The notes below the pieces were generated by a model, which saw only the letters and a program-made list of their open reading frames with translations, was not told where the DNA came from and made no database searches. Shown here piece by piece: positions 26,194 through 35,119 of a DNA stretch of 46,133 nt. Positions within the stretch are counted from its first letter, which is position 1. The number at the start of each line of letters is the position of its first letter. The translations under genes were made by a program, and so were the position numbers. Origin of the DNA: Bacillus thermozeamaize (GTDB lineage Bacteria; Bacillota; Bacilli; ZCTH02-B2); the NCBI GenBank assembly GCA_002159075.1, contig LZRT01000130.1, positions 1-46,133 on the forward strand, written 5' to 3'.

Positions 26194-27378
26194 ATGCGTC
26201 GATACAGCCGGTTTCCCATCGAACCTTCGGAACAAATCAAGCGGCTTCCTGAGCAGTTTTTTTCCAACTTGTACGCCAAAGTCGACAAGCATGCCGCCCA
26301 GGGGGATCTCATCAATCTGGCGACGGGCAGCCCGGATCTCCCGACGCCTTCCCATATCGTCCGGGCCCTGCAGCAAGCGGCAGAGAAGCCGGTCTATCAC
26401 CGCTATTCCCCTTTTACCGGATTCCGTCATCTGAAAGAGGCGATTTGCCAATGGTACAAAACGGAACAGGGAGTGGATCTGGATCCGGAGACGGAAGTAG
26501 CCATTCTTTTTGGGACGAAGACGGGACTGGTGGAAATATCGCAAACGCTGTTGAATCCTGGAGATATCGCCCTCGTCCCCGATCCGGGGTATCCCGACTA
26601 CTGGTCGGGAATCGCCATCGCCGGCGCCGAAATGGTGCCGATGCCGCTGCTGCGGGCAAACGATTTTCTGCCTGATTTCTCCGCCATTCCGCCTCATGCG
26701 CTGAAAAGGGCCAAACTGATGTTTCTCAATTATCCCGGAAACCCGACGGGCGCTTTCGCGCCGGCGGATTTTTTTGACGAGGCCATTCGCTTTGCTTCCG
26801 AACACCGGATTGTCATCGCCCACGATTTCGCCTATGGGGCCATCGGTTTTGACGGGAAAAAACCGCTCAGCTTCCTCACCAGACCGGGAGCCAAGGAAAC
26901 GGGGGTTGAATTTTATACCTTGTCCAAAACGTACAACATGGCCGGATGGCGGGTCGGTTTCGCCTTGGGAAACCGGGATGTGATCCGTCTCATCAACTTG
27001 CTTCAGGATCACTACTTCGTCAGTCTCTTTGGCGCCATTCAAGAAGCCGCCGTCGCCGCCCTGACCTCCTCCCAGGAGTGCGTGCGGCGGCTGGTGGCCG
27101 TTTACGAATCCCGCCGGAATGCCCTGTTTGAGGAATTGGCCAAGATCGGCTGGCATGCGCTGAAACCTGCCGGTTCCTTTTTCGCCTGGCTGCCTGTGCC
27201 TGAAGGGTTCACTTCGGAACAATGGACCGGTCTGTTGGTCGAACAGGCGCACGTTCTCGTCGCTCCGGGCATCGGCTTTGGCAGGCACGGCGAAGGTTAC
27301 GTGCGGGTGAGCCTGCTGGCGTCTGAAGACAGGATACGGGAAGCGGTGGCCCGCATCGGGGCATTGTCGCTTTTTTGA
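26194..27378 (+). CDS. mtnE: Class I PLP aminotransferase, methionine-salvage type
   Basis: Probably transaminates 2-keto-4-methylthiobutyrate to methionine, the last salvage step. About 394 residues, fold type I: INLATGSPDLPTP, YSPFTGFRHLKEAI, PDPGYPDYWSG, FLNYPGNPTG, and the PLP lysine in FYTLSKTYNMAGWRVG. It resembles B. subtilis YkrV/MtnE. The start at 26194 (MRRYSRFPIEP) has GGTGGAGCG; longer frames to 26104 run through the promoter. Transcribed opposite to mtnK. There is a second promoter before mtnW, so it may be its own unit. Aminotransferase specificity is not certain from sequence; the neighbourhood decides it. Confidence 0.88.
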   Translation: MRRYSRFPIEPSEQIKRLPEQFFSNLYAKVDKHAAQGDLINLATGSPDLPTPSHIVRALQQAAEKPVYHRYSPFTGFRHLKEAICQWYKTEQGVDLDPETEVAILFGTKTGLVEISQTLLNPGDIALVPDPGYPDYWSGIAIAGAEMVPMPLLRANDFLPDFSAIPPHALKRAKLMFLNYPGNPTGAFAPADFFDEAIRFASEHRIVIAHDFAYGAIGFDGKKPLSFLTRPGAKETGVEFYTLSKTYNMAGWRVGFALGNRDVIRLINLLQDHYFVSLFGAIQEAAVAALTSSQECVRRLVAVYESRRNALFEELAKIGWHALKPAGSFFAWLPVPEGFTSEQWTGLLVEQAHVLVAPGIGFGRHGEGYVRVSLLASEDRIREAVARIGALSLF

Positions 27379-27407
27379 GTTGCCGCTTTCGATATAGAAA
27401 AACCCTC

Positions 27408-27437
27408 TTGACAGATAAGAATGGTTCCATTTATCAT
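27408..27437 (+). promoter_or_regulatory. mtnW-mtnX-mtnB-mtnD promoter
   Basis: TTGACA (27408-27413), an 18-bp spacer and TATCAT (27432-27437, 5 of 6). The leader to mtnW is about 60 nt and AT-rich, too short for a SAM riboswitch. Confidence 0.6.
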
Positions 27438-27507
27438 CTATCTAATCCTATAATTATAATTGGATTTATAAACTTTTATCTCAGCCATACATCAAGGCGG
27501 TGACTGA

Positions 27508-28731
27508 ATGACGGCAGATAAGGATTATGTACTGGCTACATACCTGGTGCACGGAAACGAAGACTTTCACAAAAAAGCGGAAGGAATCGCGGTCGGTTTA
27601 ACCGTCGGAACATGGACGGAATTGCCCCAGGAAAAAAAGGAAAAAATGGCCGCCCATCTGGGAAAGGTCTTTCAAATACAGGAACTGCCGCCCACCGGCG
27701 ACGGCGTTCCGCGGGCTTTGCTGACCATCGGCTACCCGACGGCCAACGTGACGCCCGATTTTCCCGCCATCTTGACCACCGTTTTCGGCAAGTTGTCCAT
27801 GGACGGGCAAATCAAACTGGTCGATTTGCAATTGCCGGAGTTCCTGTTGTCCCAGTTTCCCGGACCCCGTTTTGGGATTGAGGGGGTCCGCCGGTTGCTG
27901 GGAGTGCAAGACCGGCCTTTGTTGATGAGCATTTTCAAGCAATGTATCGGGCTTTCGCTGGACGAACTGGAAGAGGAGTACCAAAAACAAATCGACGGGG
28001 GCGTGGATCTGGTCAAAGACGATGAAATTTTCTTCCGCGACGAGCAGGCGCCGGACATTGAACGGGTGCGGGCGTTTGAAAGACGGAACCGGCAGCGGCA
28101 AGAACGGACGGGCAAAAAAACTCTTTATGCCGTCAACCTGACGGGGCCGGTCACCCGCCTGCTGGAAAAGGCGAAACGGCTGGTGGAAGCCGGGGCTTCT
28201 TGTTTGCTGTTGAACGTGACCCCGTACGGGCTGGACGTCCTGCACCGTCTGGCAGCCGATCCGGACATCAACGTGCCGATCATGGCCCACCCGGCTTTCA
28301 GCGGCGCACTGTACGCTTCACCTCGCCACGGCGTTTCGTCCCCCTTGCTGCTGGGCAAGCTGATGCGCTGGGCGGGGGCGGATATCGTGCTTTTCCCCTC
28401 TCCCTACGGATCGGTGGCCATGCCGCGGGAGGAATCGCTGCAAGTGGCCGATTATTTGCGGGAGGAATCTGTCCACCGCCCTGCTTTCCCGGCGCCGTCG
28501 GCAGGGATACATCCGGGGCTGGTGCCGCTCTTGTTCCGCGATTTCGGCATCCAGTCCGTCGTCAATGCCGGCGGCGGCATTCACGGCCATCCCCAAGGCT
28601 CGACAGCCGGCGGAAAAGCGTTTGTGGCGGCCATCTCCGCCGCAGTCGGCGGCCGTCCATTGCGGGAGGCGGCGGCAGATGCCCCCGAATTGCGGGCCGC
28701 CATCGAAAAATGGGGGGTGGCGGAAGGGTGA
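27508..28731 (+). CDS. mtnW: 2,3-diketo-5-methylthiopentyl-1-phosphate enolase (RuBisCO-like)
   Basis: A form IV RuBisCO-like protein of 407 residues that enolises 2,3-diketo-5-methylthiopentyl-1-phosphate. The signature GGVDLVKDDE (K170 plus acidic residues) holds the lysine that is carbamylated to bind Mg. GSVAMPREES and the phosphate-binding NAGGGIHGHPQG follow. There is no carboxylase function in this group. The ribosome binding site is AAGGCGGTGA. First gene of a four-gene operon. Confidence 0.96.
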   Translation: MTADKDYVLATYLVHGNEDFHKKAEGIAVGLTVGTWTELPQEKKEKMAAHLGKVFQIQELPPTGDGVPRALLTIGYPTANVTPDFPAILTTVFGKLSMDGQIKLVDLQLPEFLLSQFPGPRFGIEGVRRLLGVQDRPLLMSIFKQCIGLSLDELEEEYQKQIDGGVDLVKDDEIFFRDEQAPDIERVRAFERRNRQRQERTGKKTLYAVNLTGPVTRLLEKAKRLVEAGASCLLLNVTPYGLDVLHRLAADPDINVPIMAHPAFSGALYASPRHGVSSPLLLGKLMRWAGADIVLFPSPYGSVAMPREESLQVADYLREESVHRPAFPAPSAGIHPGLVPLLFRDFGIQSVVNAGGGIHGHPQGSTAGGKAFVAAISAAVGGRPLREAAADAPELRAAIEKWGVAEG

Positions 28732-29456
28732 GCGGCGCCCCCTCCTGTGAACGGACCGTCAACGGCCAACGGCAAACGGTGATCTTTTGCGACTTTGACG
28801 GAACCATCACCAGCAATGACAACATCGTCAGCATCATGAAACATTTTGACCCGCCCGGATGGGAACAGATCAAGGACGATATCCTGGCGCAACGCATCAG
28901 CATCCGGGAAGGGGTGGGCCGCATGTTCGCCCTCCTGCCCACCTCGCGCAAAGAAGAAATCGTCCGGTACGCGGTGGAAAACGTGCAAATCCGTCCCGGA
29001 TTTCAGGAGTTCGTGTCTTATTGCCGGGAAAACGGCATCCGGCTGCTCGTCACCAGCGGCGGCATCGGCTTCTTCGTCTATCCGGTCCTGGCCCGGTTTG
29101 CCATCCCCGTTTCCGACATTTATTGCAACGGGAGCGATTTTGGCGGCCAAAACATCCGCATTCTTTGGCCGCACCCGTGCGACGAGCATTGCCAATTGGA
29201 CTGCGGCATGTGCAAAACCACCATCATCCGTTCGTATCCTTCCGAAACGTTCAAAAGGATCCTCATCGGGGACAGCATTACCGACCTGGCCGGGGCAACC
29301 TTGGCCGATCTGGTCATCGCCCGCGATTTTCTCCGGCAAAAATGCGCCGAACTGGGCATCCCGCACCGGCCGTTCGCCACGTTTTACGACGTCATCGAGA
29401 TTCTCCGGCAGAGCGGACAACGGGCAGGGACGGCGGTTGGCGATGATGGTGATTGA
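28728..29456 (+). CDS. mtnX: 2-hydroxy-3-keto-5-methylthiopentenyl-1-phosphate phosphatase
   Basis: A HAD-superfamily phosphatase of about 242 residues: nucleophile Asp22 and acid Asp24 in FCDFDGTITSND, VTSGGIGFFV (motif II), and ILIGDSITDLAGA (motif IV). It turns the MtnW product into the acireductone. The GTG start overlaps the mtnW stop as GTGA, with GGAAGG directly before it; this start adds a 17-residue lead before the HAD motif. Confidence 0.94.
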   Translation: MSGAPSCERTVNGQRQTVIFCDFDGTITSNDNIVSIMKHFDPPGWEQIKDDILAQRISIREGVGRMFALLPTSRKEEIVRYAVENVQIRPGFQEFVSYCRENGIRLLVTSGGIGFFVYPVLARFAIPVSDIYCNGSDFGGQNIRILWPHPCDEHCQLDCGMCKTTIIRSYPSETFKRILIGDSITDLAGATLADLVIARDFLRQKCAELGIPHRPFATFYDVIEILRQSGQRAGTAVGDDGD

Positions 29457-29471
29457 AAAGGAGGTGGGCTC

Positions 29472-30182
29472 ATGGGGACGGCAGAGAAAGCGGCTGTCTG
29501 GCGCGGAGCCATGAATGCCGTAAACGCGGAGGACGTCCAGCACGCCTTCGCCAAACTGCAAAGGATGAAGGAATGCTTTGCCGCCCGCGGCTGGTTTCCG
29601 GCGACCAGCGGCAATCTTTCGCTGTTGGTTGAACCGGCGCATCCCCCGCAGCGGATCATCGCCATCACCGCCAGCGGCAAAGACAAATCGGAACATACGC
29701 CGGAAGACTTTTTGCTCGTCGATGCCGATGGGCAACCGCTGGCCAAAACCAGACTGAAGCCATCGGCCGAAACGCTCATCCATACGGCCTTGTACGCCAA
29801 ATTCAGCGATTGCCGGGCCGTCTTTCACATCCATACGGTGGCCAACAACATCATCTCCGAGCTCTATGCCCGCGACGGCCAAGTGACCTTTACGGGGCAC
29901 GAGCTGCTCAAAGCGTTGGGAATCTGGGAAGAAGGCGGCACCATCGCGGTTCCCATCGTCGAAAATTACTCCGACATCCCCAAGCTGGCGGCTGAAGTGG
30001 AGAAAGTGGCGGACCGTCGGGTACCGGGCGTGTTGATTCGCAATCACGGCATCTACGTTTGGGGAAACAGCGATTTTGCCGCAAAGCGGCACTTGGAAGC
30101 TTTCGAGTTTTTGTTCGAGTATCAAATCCGGCTGCTGTCCCTGCAGAAAGAAAAGACGCGCCTGCAACATCCCCCATCGTGA
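29472..30182 (+). CDS. mtnB: Methylthioribulose-1-phosphate dehydratase
   Basis: A zinc-dependent class II aldolase/adducin-type dehydratase acting on methylthioribulose-1-phosphate. The 236 residues show TSGNLSL, the zinc ligands H119 and H121 in VFHIHTVANN, a third His in RNHGIYVWG, and the substrate loop TGHELLKALG. The ribosome binding site is AAAAGGAGGTGGG. It lies 15 bp after mtnX. Confidence 0.95.
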   Translation: MGTAEKAAVWRGAMNAVNAEDVQHAFAKLQRMKECFAARGWFPATSGNLSLLVEPAHPPQRIIAITASGKDKSEHTPEDFLLVDADGQPLAKTRLKPSAETLIHTALYAKFSDCRAVFHIHTVANNIISELYARDGQVTFTGHELLKALGIWEEGGTIAVPIVENYSDIPKLAAEVEKVADRRVPGVLIRNHGIYVWGNSDFAAKRHLEAFEFLFEYQIRLLSLQKEKTRLQHPPS

Positions 30183-30251
30183 TCCGGCGTCCTCAGGGCG
30201 TTGTCAACGATGCGCTTTCCCTCAAACATTTTGCAAAAGGAGTGATGATTC

Positions 30252-30791
30252 ATGGCAGTCATTCGTTTGCGCAACACCGGCGAAAGGATTGAAGGAGAAG
30301 AAAATGTCAAGGCCTTTCTTGACAGCATCGGCGTGCTGTACGAACACTGGGACACTTCCAAGCTTCCTGAACATCTGCGCGACAAATACTTGTTGACGGA
30401 CGAAGAAAAAGAACAAATCCTCGCCGCCTACGATACGGAAATCCGCTCTCTGGCTGAACGCAGGGGCTACCAAAAATGGGACATCGTCAGCCTCAGCGAA
30501 CAGACGCCCAATCTGGATGAGCTGCTGAAAAAATTTGAGCAAGTCCATACCCATTCGGAAGACGAAGTGCGGGCCATCACTGCCGGAAACGGCATCTTTA
30601 CCATCAAGGGGCCAAAAGAAACCGGCTACTTCGATGCGATACTGGATGCCGGCGACGTCATCTCTGTGCCCGAAGGAACGCCCCATTTCTTTACTTTGAC
30701 GGACACCCGCCGCGTCGTAGCGGTCCGCCTGTTTATCGACCCTGCGGGCTGGGTGGCTCAGCCTTATGAAGATCCCGAATTCCAGAAGTAG
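30252..30791 (+). CDS. mtnD: Acireductone dioxygenase
   Basis: A cupin of 179 residues that, with Fe2+, splits the acireductone into 2-keto-4-methylthiobutyrate and formate; with Ni2+ it gives the off-pathway products. Metal ligands H99, H101 and E105 are in HTHSEDEVR and H145 is in GTPHFF. The ribosome binding site is AAAAGGAG. Last gene of the operon; a strong terminator follows at 30915. Confidence 0.96.
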   Translation: MAVIRLRNTGERIEGEENVKAFLDSIGVLYEHWDTSKLPEHLRDKYLLTDEEKEQILAAYDTEIRSLAERRGYQKWDIVSLSEQTPNLDELLKKFEQVHTHSEDEVRAITAGNGIFTIKGPKETGYFDAILDAGDVISVPEGTPHFFTLTDTRRVVAVRLFIDPAGWVAQPYEDPEFQK

Positions 30792-30914
30792 ACGCACACT
30801 CACCACATAAAATGGAGGAATCACCCATCCGCCATTGACGGCACAGCCCATCACAACGGAAAAGCCTGAAACAAGCAACCGCATCCGCGGACAAGTAAAT
30901 CAAGACGCAAACTT

Positions 30915-30943
30915 CCGCTGGCTCGGCCAGCGGTCTTCTTTTG
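30915..30943 (+). terminator. Terminator of the mtn operon
   Basis: Perfect stem CCGCTGGC (30915-30922) and GCCAGCGG (30926-30933) with a TCG loop, followed by TCTTCTTTT. The remainder of 30792-31220 holds no convincing gene. Confidence 0.85.
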
Positions 30944-31220
30944 TTTATCAGCCGATATGTTGCCCTGCTCAGCACGTTCTTGATTCTACGCACGATATCA
31001 TCAAAGGCCCCGTTTTGGTCTGGGCGCCGGCGCGAAGCATGAAATGACAAAAGATCAACTTTGTTCAGTCTTCTCAAGCAATTGCTGGTGATGTAAGATG
31101 GAAATGTGGCTATTGTTTTGTCATTGTTCCGTTTGCCCCGGGTCGGTATGCGCGTTCATGCCCTTTGAAATGCCCGGACCGTTCAAACATACCCTGTCGT
31201 CGTTAGGGGGTCGGCCCGCC

Positions 31221-32048
31221 ATGCGCAAGCATCTCACCATCGCCTTGTCCATGGCCGTCTTGCTCATCGCAGCCGCAGCAGCCGTCATATATGCCGTCAA
31301 CAACCATTCGCCGGAACCACAAACGGGGGTCAAGTTGCTCGGCGTTGAGTCCGTCGGGCCGTTGAGGAACGATTTGTCAAAAGAACAAATCCAATCCTTC
31401 ATCGATTCCGCGTACAAAGAATATGTGAAGAAAAAGGCGGAGAGTTTGCATAACGTGAACCCTGACGCCGTCTTGGTTCAAGGGAAAGATTTTGCGGTGA
31501 CGGCAAGAGAATTCATTGAATACAAATATCAGAAGTTGTTTATAGAGCGCCTCAACGAGACCATCTTCGACCATACGGTCGTAGACGGCCAATTGAAAGA
31601 CGCCTTTGGGACGCCGGAATCAAAGACCGGCAACCTCAGCAATCAAGAGCTTCTTCGGCATTTCCTGAGCCGCTATGTGCTCGCCAGCCATGCGAAAGAA
31701 CGGGGAATCAGCGTCAGCCGACAAGAATTGGACGATTATATCGCCTTTACCAAGAATGCACTGTCCGGCATGGATGCCAATACTGACATGGAATCGGATT
31801 TCACTGGCAAAGCGTTTTTTGAAGCCCTGTTGAAAATGAACGGCTGGACGGAAGAAGAATATTGGGAGTTGCCCAAGGTAAGAGAAGGATATGAAAGGGA
31901 CATGTTACAACAAAAACTGGAAAAACAACTGATAGAAACCGGAAAGGTCGGCAATCACCATGAGTTTCTGGCGTACGCAGACAAAATTCTGGACAGCGCA
32001 ATCAAGAAACTGGATGTACGCTGGGATTTGCTCGACAACATTCCGTAA
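31221..32048 (+). CDS. Membrane-anchored or exported protein, SurA-N-like
   Basis: A 275-residue protein of no firmly recognised family. The N-terminal membrane segment (LTIALSMAVLLIAAAAAVIY) follows MRKH, so it is a signal anchor or uncleaved signal peptide. The rest is polar and helical. LSRYVLASHAKERGISVSRQ and ELDDYIAFTKNALSGM recall the N-terminal (SurA-N) part of peptidyl-prolyl isomerase chaperones, but no catalytic domain follows. An ATG at 31098 would add 41 residues without a good signal sequence; the ATG at 31221 has AGGGGG 11 bases upstream. Both starts are weakly supported. Confidence 0.65.
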   Translation: MRKHLTIALSMAVLLIAAAAAVIYAVNNHSPEPQTGVKLLGVESVGPLRNDLSKEQIQSFIDSAYKEYVKKKAESLHNVNPDAVLVQGKDFAVTAREFIEYKYQKLFIERLNETIFDHTVVDGQLKDAFGTPESKTGNLSNQELLRHFLSRYVLASHAKERGISVSRQELDDYIAFTKNALSGMDANTDMESDFTGKAFFEALLKMNGWTEEEYWELPKVREGYERDMLQQKLEKQLIETGKVGNHHEFLAYADKILDSAIKKLDVRWDLLDNIP

Positions 32049-32097
32049 CCCATCTCCGGGCACGATACATTGGTTCCCTGGGGCCAAACAGCAGGAG

Positions 32098-32122
32098 AGG
32101 GCAGGGGATATTCCCCTGCCCT
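32098..32122. terminator. Hairpin between convergent genes
   Basis: Perfect ten-pair stem AGGGCAGGGG and CCCCTGCCCT with an ATATT loop. Neither side has a long T run, so termination is likely but weak by the usual rules. Confidence 0.45.
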
Positions 32123-32156
32123 TCTGGTGTCGGTGTCTCATCTTGCGGGAAAAAGA

Positions 32157-33353
32157 TTACTCCTCAAACGGCCACTTCGGCAGCATCTTGCGAAGCGGTT
32201 TGTCCTGCCGGTAACCCAGCGCGTATTCTGCCTGCATAATCTGGTGAATCTCGCGCGTCCCCTCATAAATCACCGGCGCCTTGGCATTTCTCATGTAACG
32301 TTCTACTGGGAATTCATGGGAATATCCGTTGGCGCCGTGAATCTGTACTGCATCCACTGCCGCCTGGAACGCCACGTCACAGGCAAACCATTTGGCCAGG
32401 GAGGTTTCCCGCGTGCAGCGCAGGCCTTGGTTTTTCATCCAACCTACACGGTATACAAGGAGCTGTGAGGCTTCATAGCCGGCCACCATCTTGGCGATCA
32501 TCTGCTGCACCAGCTGGTGCTTGCCGATCGGCTGGCCAAAGGTGTACCGCTCATTGGCATACTTCACACTGGCTTCAATACAGGCATCCGTCAGGCCGAC
32601 AGCGCCTGCTGCCACCGTGAACCGCCCGTTGTCCAGCGCCGACATGGCGATTTTAAAGCCTTCCCCTTCTTCCCCAAGGAGATTTTCCTTGGGCACGCGG
32701 ACATCCTCGAGGAAAATCTCTCCCGTGTTGCCCGCCCGAATCCCCAACTTATCTTTAAACCCGCGCGTCGTCACGCCAGGAAAAGTGCGCTCCACGATAA
32801 AGGCGGAAATCCCGCGGTGCTTCTTGTCGGGATCCGTCTTTGCAAAAATCAGAAAGTGGTCCGCCACATCACAGAGGGAAATCCACGTCTTGCTGCCGTT
32901 GAGGATGTAATAATCCCCATCCTTCACCGCACGCGTCTGAATGGAAGCCACATCGGAACCGGCGTTGGGTTCTGTCAGTCCAAAAGCGCCGATTTTTTCA
33001 CCCTTGGCTTGCGGGATCAGATATTTTTCCTTCTGATATTCCGTCCCCCATTGCAACAGGGTCATGCTGTTAAGCCCCGTATGCACCGAGACGGCGGTCC
33101 GGAAAGCCGTATCCCCCCGCTCCAGCTCGGCGCAGACAATGGCCAGCGTATTATAATCCATCCCCTGTCCGCCGTACTTCTCAGGGATACAAACGCCCAT
33201 CAAGCCAAGATCAGCCAATTTGTCGATGATGCTCATTTCAAAATGCTGCTTGGCATCCCACTCCTGGATATAGGGCATGATCTCCTTGTCCACAAACTGG
33301 CGGACCATTTTCTTGACCGCCTGTTGTTCTTCAGAAAGCGCAAAATTCATCAT
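32157..33353 (-). CDS. Acyl-CoA dehydrogenase
   Basis: An FAD-dependent dehydrogenase of about 398 residues that introduces the alpha-beta double bond into acyl-CoAs. Features: GLTEPNAGSDVASIQT and WISLCDVAD (FAD/acyl binding), ERTFPGVTTRGFKDKLGIRA, YTFGQPIGKHQLVQ, and the C-terminal VIYEGTREIHQIMQ, whose Glu is the usual catalytic base position of short-chain type enzymes. The start ATG at 33353 has AGGAGG eight bases upstream. Its own promoter lies about 250 bp upstream with a cre-like site, and a long terminator-like hairpin sits in the leader. Substrate chain length cannot be told. Confidence 0.93.
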   Translation of the reverse strand: MMNFALSEEQQAVKKMVRQFVDKEIMPYIQEWDAKQHFEMSIIDKLADLGLMGVCIPEKYGGQGMDYNTLAIVCAELERGDTAFRTAVSVHTGLNSMTLLQWGTEYQKEKYLIPQAKGEKIGAFGLTEPNAGSDVASIQTRAVKDGDYYILNGSKTWISLCDVADHFLIFAKTDPDKKHRGISAFIVERTFPGVTTRGFKDKLGIRAGNTGEIFLEDVRVPKENLLGEEGEGFKIAMSALDNGRFTVAAGAVGLTDACIEASVKYANERYTFGQPIGKHQLVQQMIAKMVAGYEASQLLVYRVGWMKNQGLRCTRETSLAKWFACDVAFQAAVDAVQIHGANGYSHEFPVERYMRNAKAPVIYEGTREIHQIMQAEYALGYRQDKPLRKMLPKWPFEE

Positions 33354-33426
33354 CCTGCATTCCTCCTGTTCGATGATCGATTCATTGGGTCGGATGGTTT
33401 CGCATGGATAGGATGTCAGCAAGATC

Positions 33427-33508
33427 AAAAAAACCGGAACACGAAGGGTGACGATGGCCTTTCCTTATTGTTCGGAAAGTCTCCACCGTCTTACCTTCGT
33501 CATTCCGG
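33427..33508 (-). terminator. Long terminator hairpin inside the acyl-CoA dehydrogenase leader
   Basis: CCGGAACACGAAGG (33434-33447) pairs with CCTTCGTCATTCCGG (33494-33508), continues through GACGATGG/CCACCGTC, and is capped by CTTTCC/GGAAAG (33459-33464, 33474-33479). On the minus strand it is followed by seven T residues. No minus-strand gene lies upstream, so it must act on the acyl-CoA dehydrogenase leader as an attenuator. Confidence 0.55.
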
Positions 33509-33600
33509 CTCACGCCTGCGGCTCCTTGATCGGAGACGATCAATGGACACAAGCTGTGATCTTCATTTATGCAGGTAACAGTCCAATGTTTGTTAATTTT

Positions 33601-33629
33601 ATAGTATGTCTTGAAAGCGCTTTTGTCAA
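33601..33629 (-). promoter_or_regulatory. Acyl-CoA dehydrogenase promoter with cre-like spacer
   Basis: On the minus strand TTGACA (33624-33629), a 17-bp spacer and TACTAT (33601-33606). The spacer holds AAAGCGCTTT. Read on the plus strand, TGAAAGCGCTTTTG (33612-33625) matches the CcpA cre consensus at 12 of 14 positions. CcpA repression under good carbon supply is inferred. Confidence 0.5.
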
Positions 33630-33730
33630 TAGTTGCTGTTCCTCAAGCACAATCATCCATTTTAAGAAAAAGCACAGACCACTTCTCCATTCCTTCATAA
33701 ACTATAAACAACACGTACAGGAGGAAAAAT

Positions 33731-35089
33731 ATGGATGTCACTGTTAAAAGACGGGAGGAGAATGGGAATCAGTGCCTGCTCTCAGCTGATCTGTTTGAAG
33801 CACTGGAACTCGTTGAAAACAAAAAGTACACCTTACATGTTGGGCATTCCAATGCAACGGTCACATTTAAAAAGCGTCAGGGAAAAATTAGCCGGTTGTC
33901 GCTCCCACACACCATTTTTGAGCAACTTCATCTCCTGCATGGGATGAAACTGAACATCTGGAAAGCAGGCGATGCGATCTATTTGGGTCCCGTCGTCGGG
34001 ATCTTCGTAAATCCCACATATATTACAAACCTTTCCAAGGGAAACATCCCGCTGACAGCGAAAAAAGATATCCAGGCCAATGCGGTTGCAAAATGTCTGA
34101 TCTACTTTTTTTCGACGGATCATATCGACTGGAAAGCGAAAACCATCCAAGGATATACCGTTGCCCCCCAATCGAATCAGTGGACCTCTCAAACCTGTCC
34201 CTTCCCCAATGTTATCTATGACTGTGGAGTCCATTTCCCCACCGATCAAAAAGGAAAAGTAAAACGGATCCGGCAACGATTTCGCGAAGATCCTGGCATC
34301 CAGTTTATCAACAACAGTGACTACCTGGGCAAATGGGCGTTGTACACCAAGTTAAGCAAGTACAAAGAAATGCGGCCATACCTGCCCGAGACGATCCGTT
34401 ATCAGTCCGTTGAAGATCTTCACACCATGCTGGCCAAACATCCGCTGGTCTACGTCAAATCGTTTTATGGCAGCCGCGGAAGAGAAGTGATGACAGTCAG
34501 AAAAACAGAAAACGGTTATGTCATCAAATTCTATCATGGCGTCCTGAAAAGCACCTTCGTCAAACGTTTTGATCAGATCGTACATCTGATCAACCGCTTC
34601 TTTGGCGACAAACCTCTGATTTTGCAAGAAGGGATTAATGTCCTCACCTATAAAGGGAGGAGACTGGATTTTCGCCTGTTGATTTGCAAAAACGGGTCGG
34701 GCCAATGGCAAGTCATTTACAACCAGGCCAACGTGGCAAAGCCTGGCGCGACGATTACAACGATCGGGAAAAACTATAAAAATTATGATCAAGTTTATCG
34801 CTACTTCCAAAAGACAGGACAATGCAATTCGATGCCTACCGATAAAAAGTTACGGAAGGAAACCATCAAAATCGCCCAATATATCGAAAAAGAATTTGGC
34901 CCGCACGGGGAAATCGGAATGGATATGGCTGTCGACCGAAACGGGAAAATATGGTTTATCGAAGCAAACGCAAAACCGGAGAAGTTACCCATACCTGGTC
35001 TTGAAGACACCAAAGGCGTCTCCCCTCAGTTCCTTTCCACCTTTCAGTACGCAACATTCTTGACAAAAAAAGCCTGTGGGGCCTTGTGA
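33731..35089 (+). CDS. YheC/YheD-type ATP-grasp protein, first copy
   Basis: A 452-residue member of the YheC/YheD 'endospore coat-associated' family. The first 100 residues form a small beta-rich domain (LFEALELVENKKYTLHVGH; SRLSLPHTIFEQL). Then GPVVGIFVNPTYI opens the ATP-grasp part: FPNVIYDCGVH, YLGKWALYTKLSKY, the nucleotide-binding VYVKSFYGSRGREVMTV (Lys), LILQEGINVLTYKGRRLDFR, and the metal-binding IGMDMAVDRNGKIWFIEANA. ATP-grasp enzymes ligate a carboxylate to an amine or thiol; no substrate is known for this family. The ribosome binding site is CAGGAGG. Slightly more AT-rich than its neighbours. First gene of the cluster with a second ATP-grasp gene, an aminomutase and speA. Confidence 0.88.
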   Translation: MDVTVKRREENGNQCLLSADLFEALELVENKKYTLHVGHSNATVTFKKRQGKISRLSLPHTIFEQLHLLHGMKLNIWKAGDAIYLGPVVGIFVNPTYITNLSKGNIPLTAKKDIQANAVAKCLIYFFSTDHIDWKAKTIQGYTVAPQSNQWTSQTCPFPNVIYDCGVHFPTDQKGKVKRIRQRFREDPGIQFINNSDYLGKWALYTKLSKYKEMRPYLPETIRYQSVEDLHTMLAKHPLVYVKSFYGSRGREVMTVRKTENGYVIKFYHGVLKSTFVKRFDQIVHLINRFFGDKPLILQEGINVLTYKGRRLDFRLLICKNGSGQWQVIYNQANVAKPGATITTIGKNYKNYDQVYRYFQKTGQCNSMPTDKKLRKETIKIAQYIEKEFGPHGEIGMDMAVDRNGKIWFIEANAKPEKLPIPGLEDTKGVSPQFLSTFQYATFLTKKACGAL

Positions 35090-35119
35090 ATCGTATTTCA
35101 TTGTTAGGAGGTAAAAAAA

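Noticed and set aside
28581-30170. A 529-codon minus-strand frame opposite mtnX and mtnB
   Set aside because: Antisense to two enzymes with intact active sites; no ribosome binding site.
33448-33747. A 99-codon plus-strand frame before the first ATP-grasp gene
   Set aside because: Lies in the promoter and leader region, lacks a ribosome binding site and has a composition unlike a protein.
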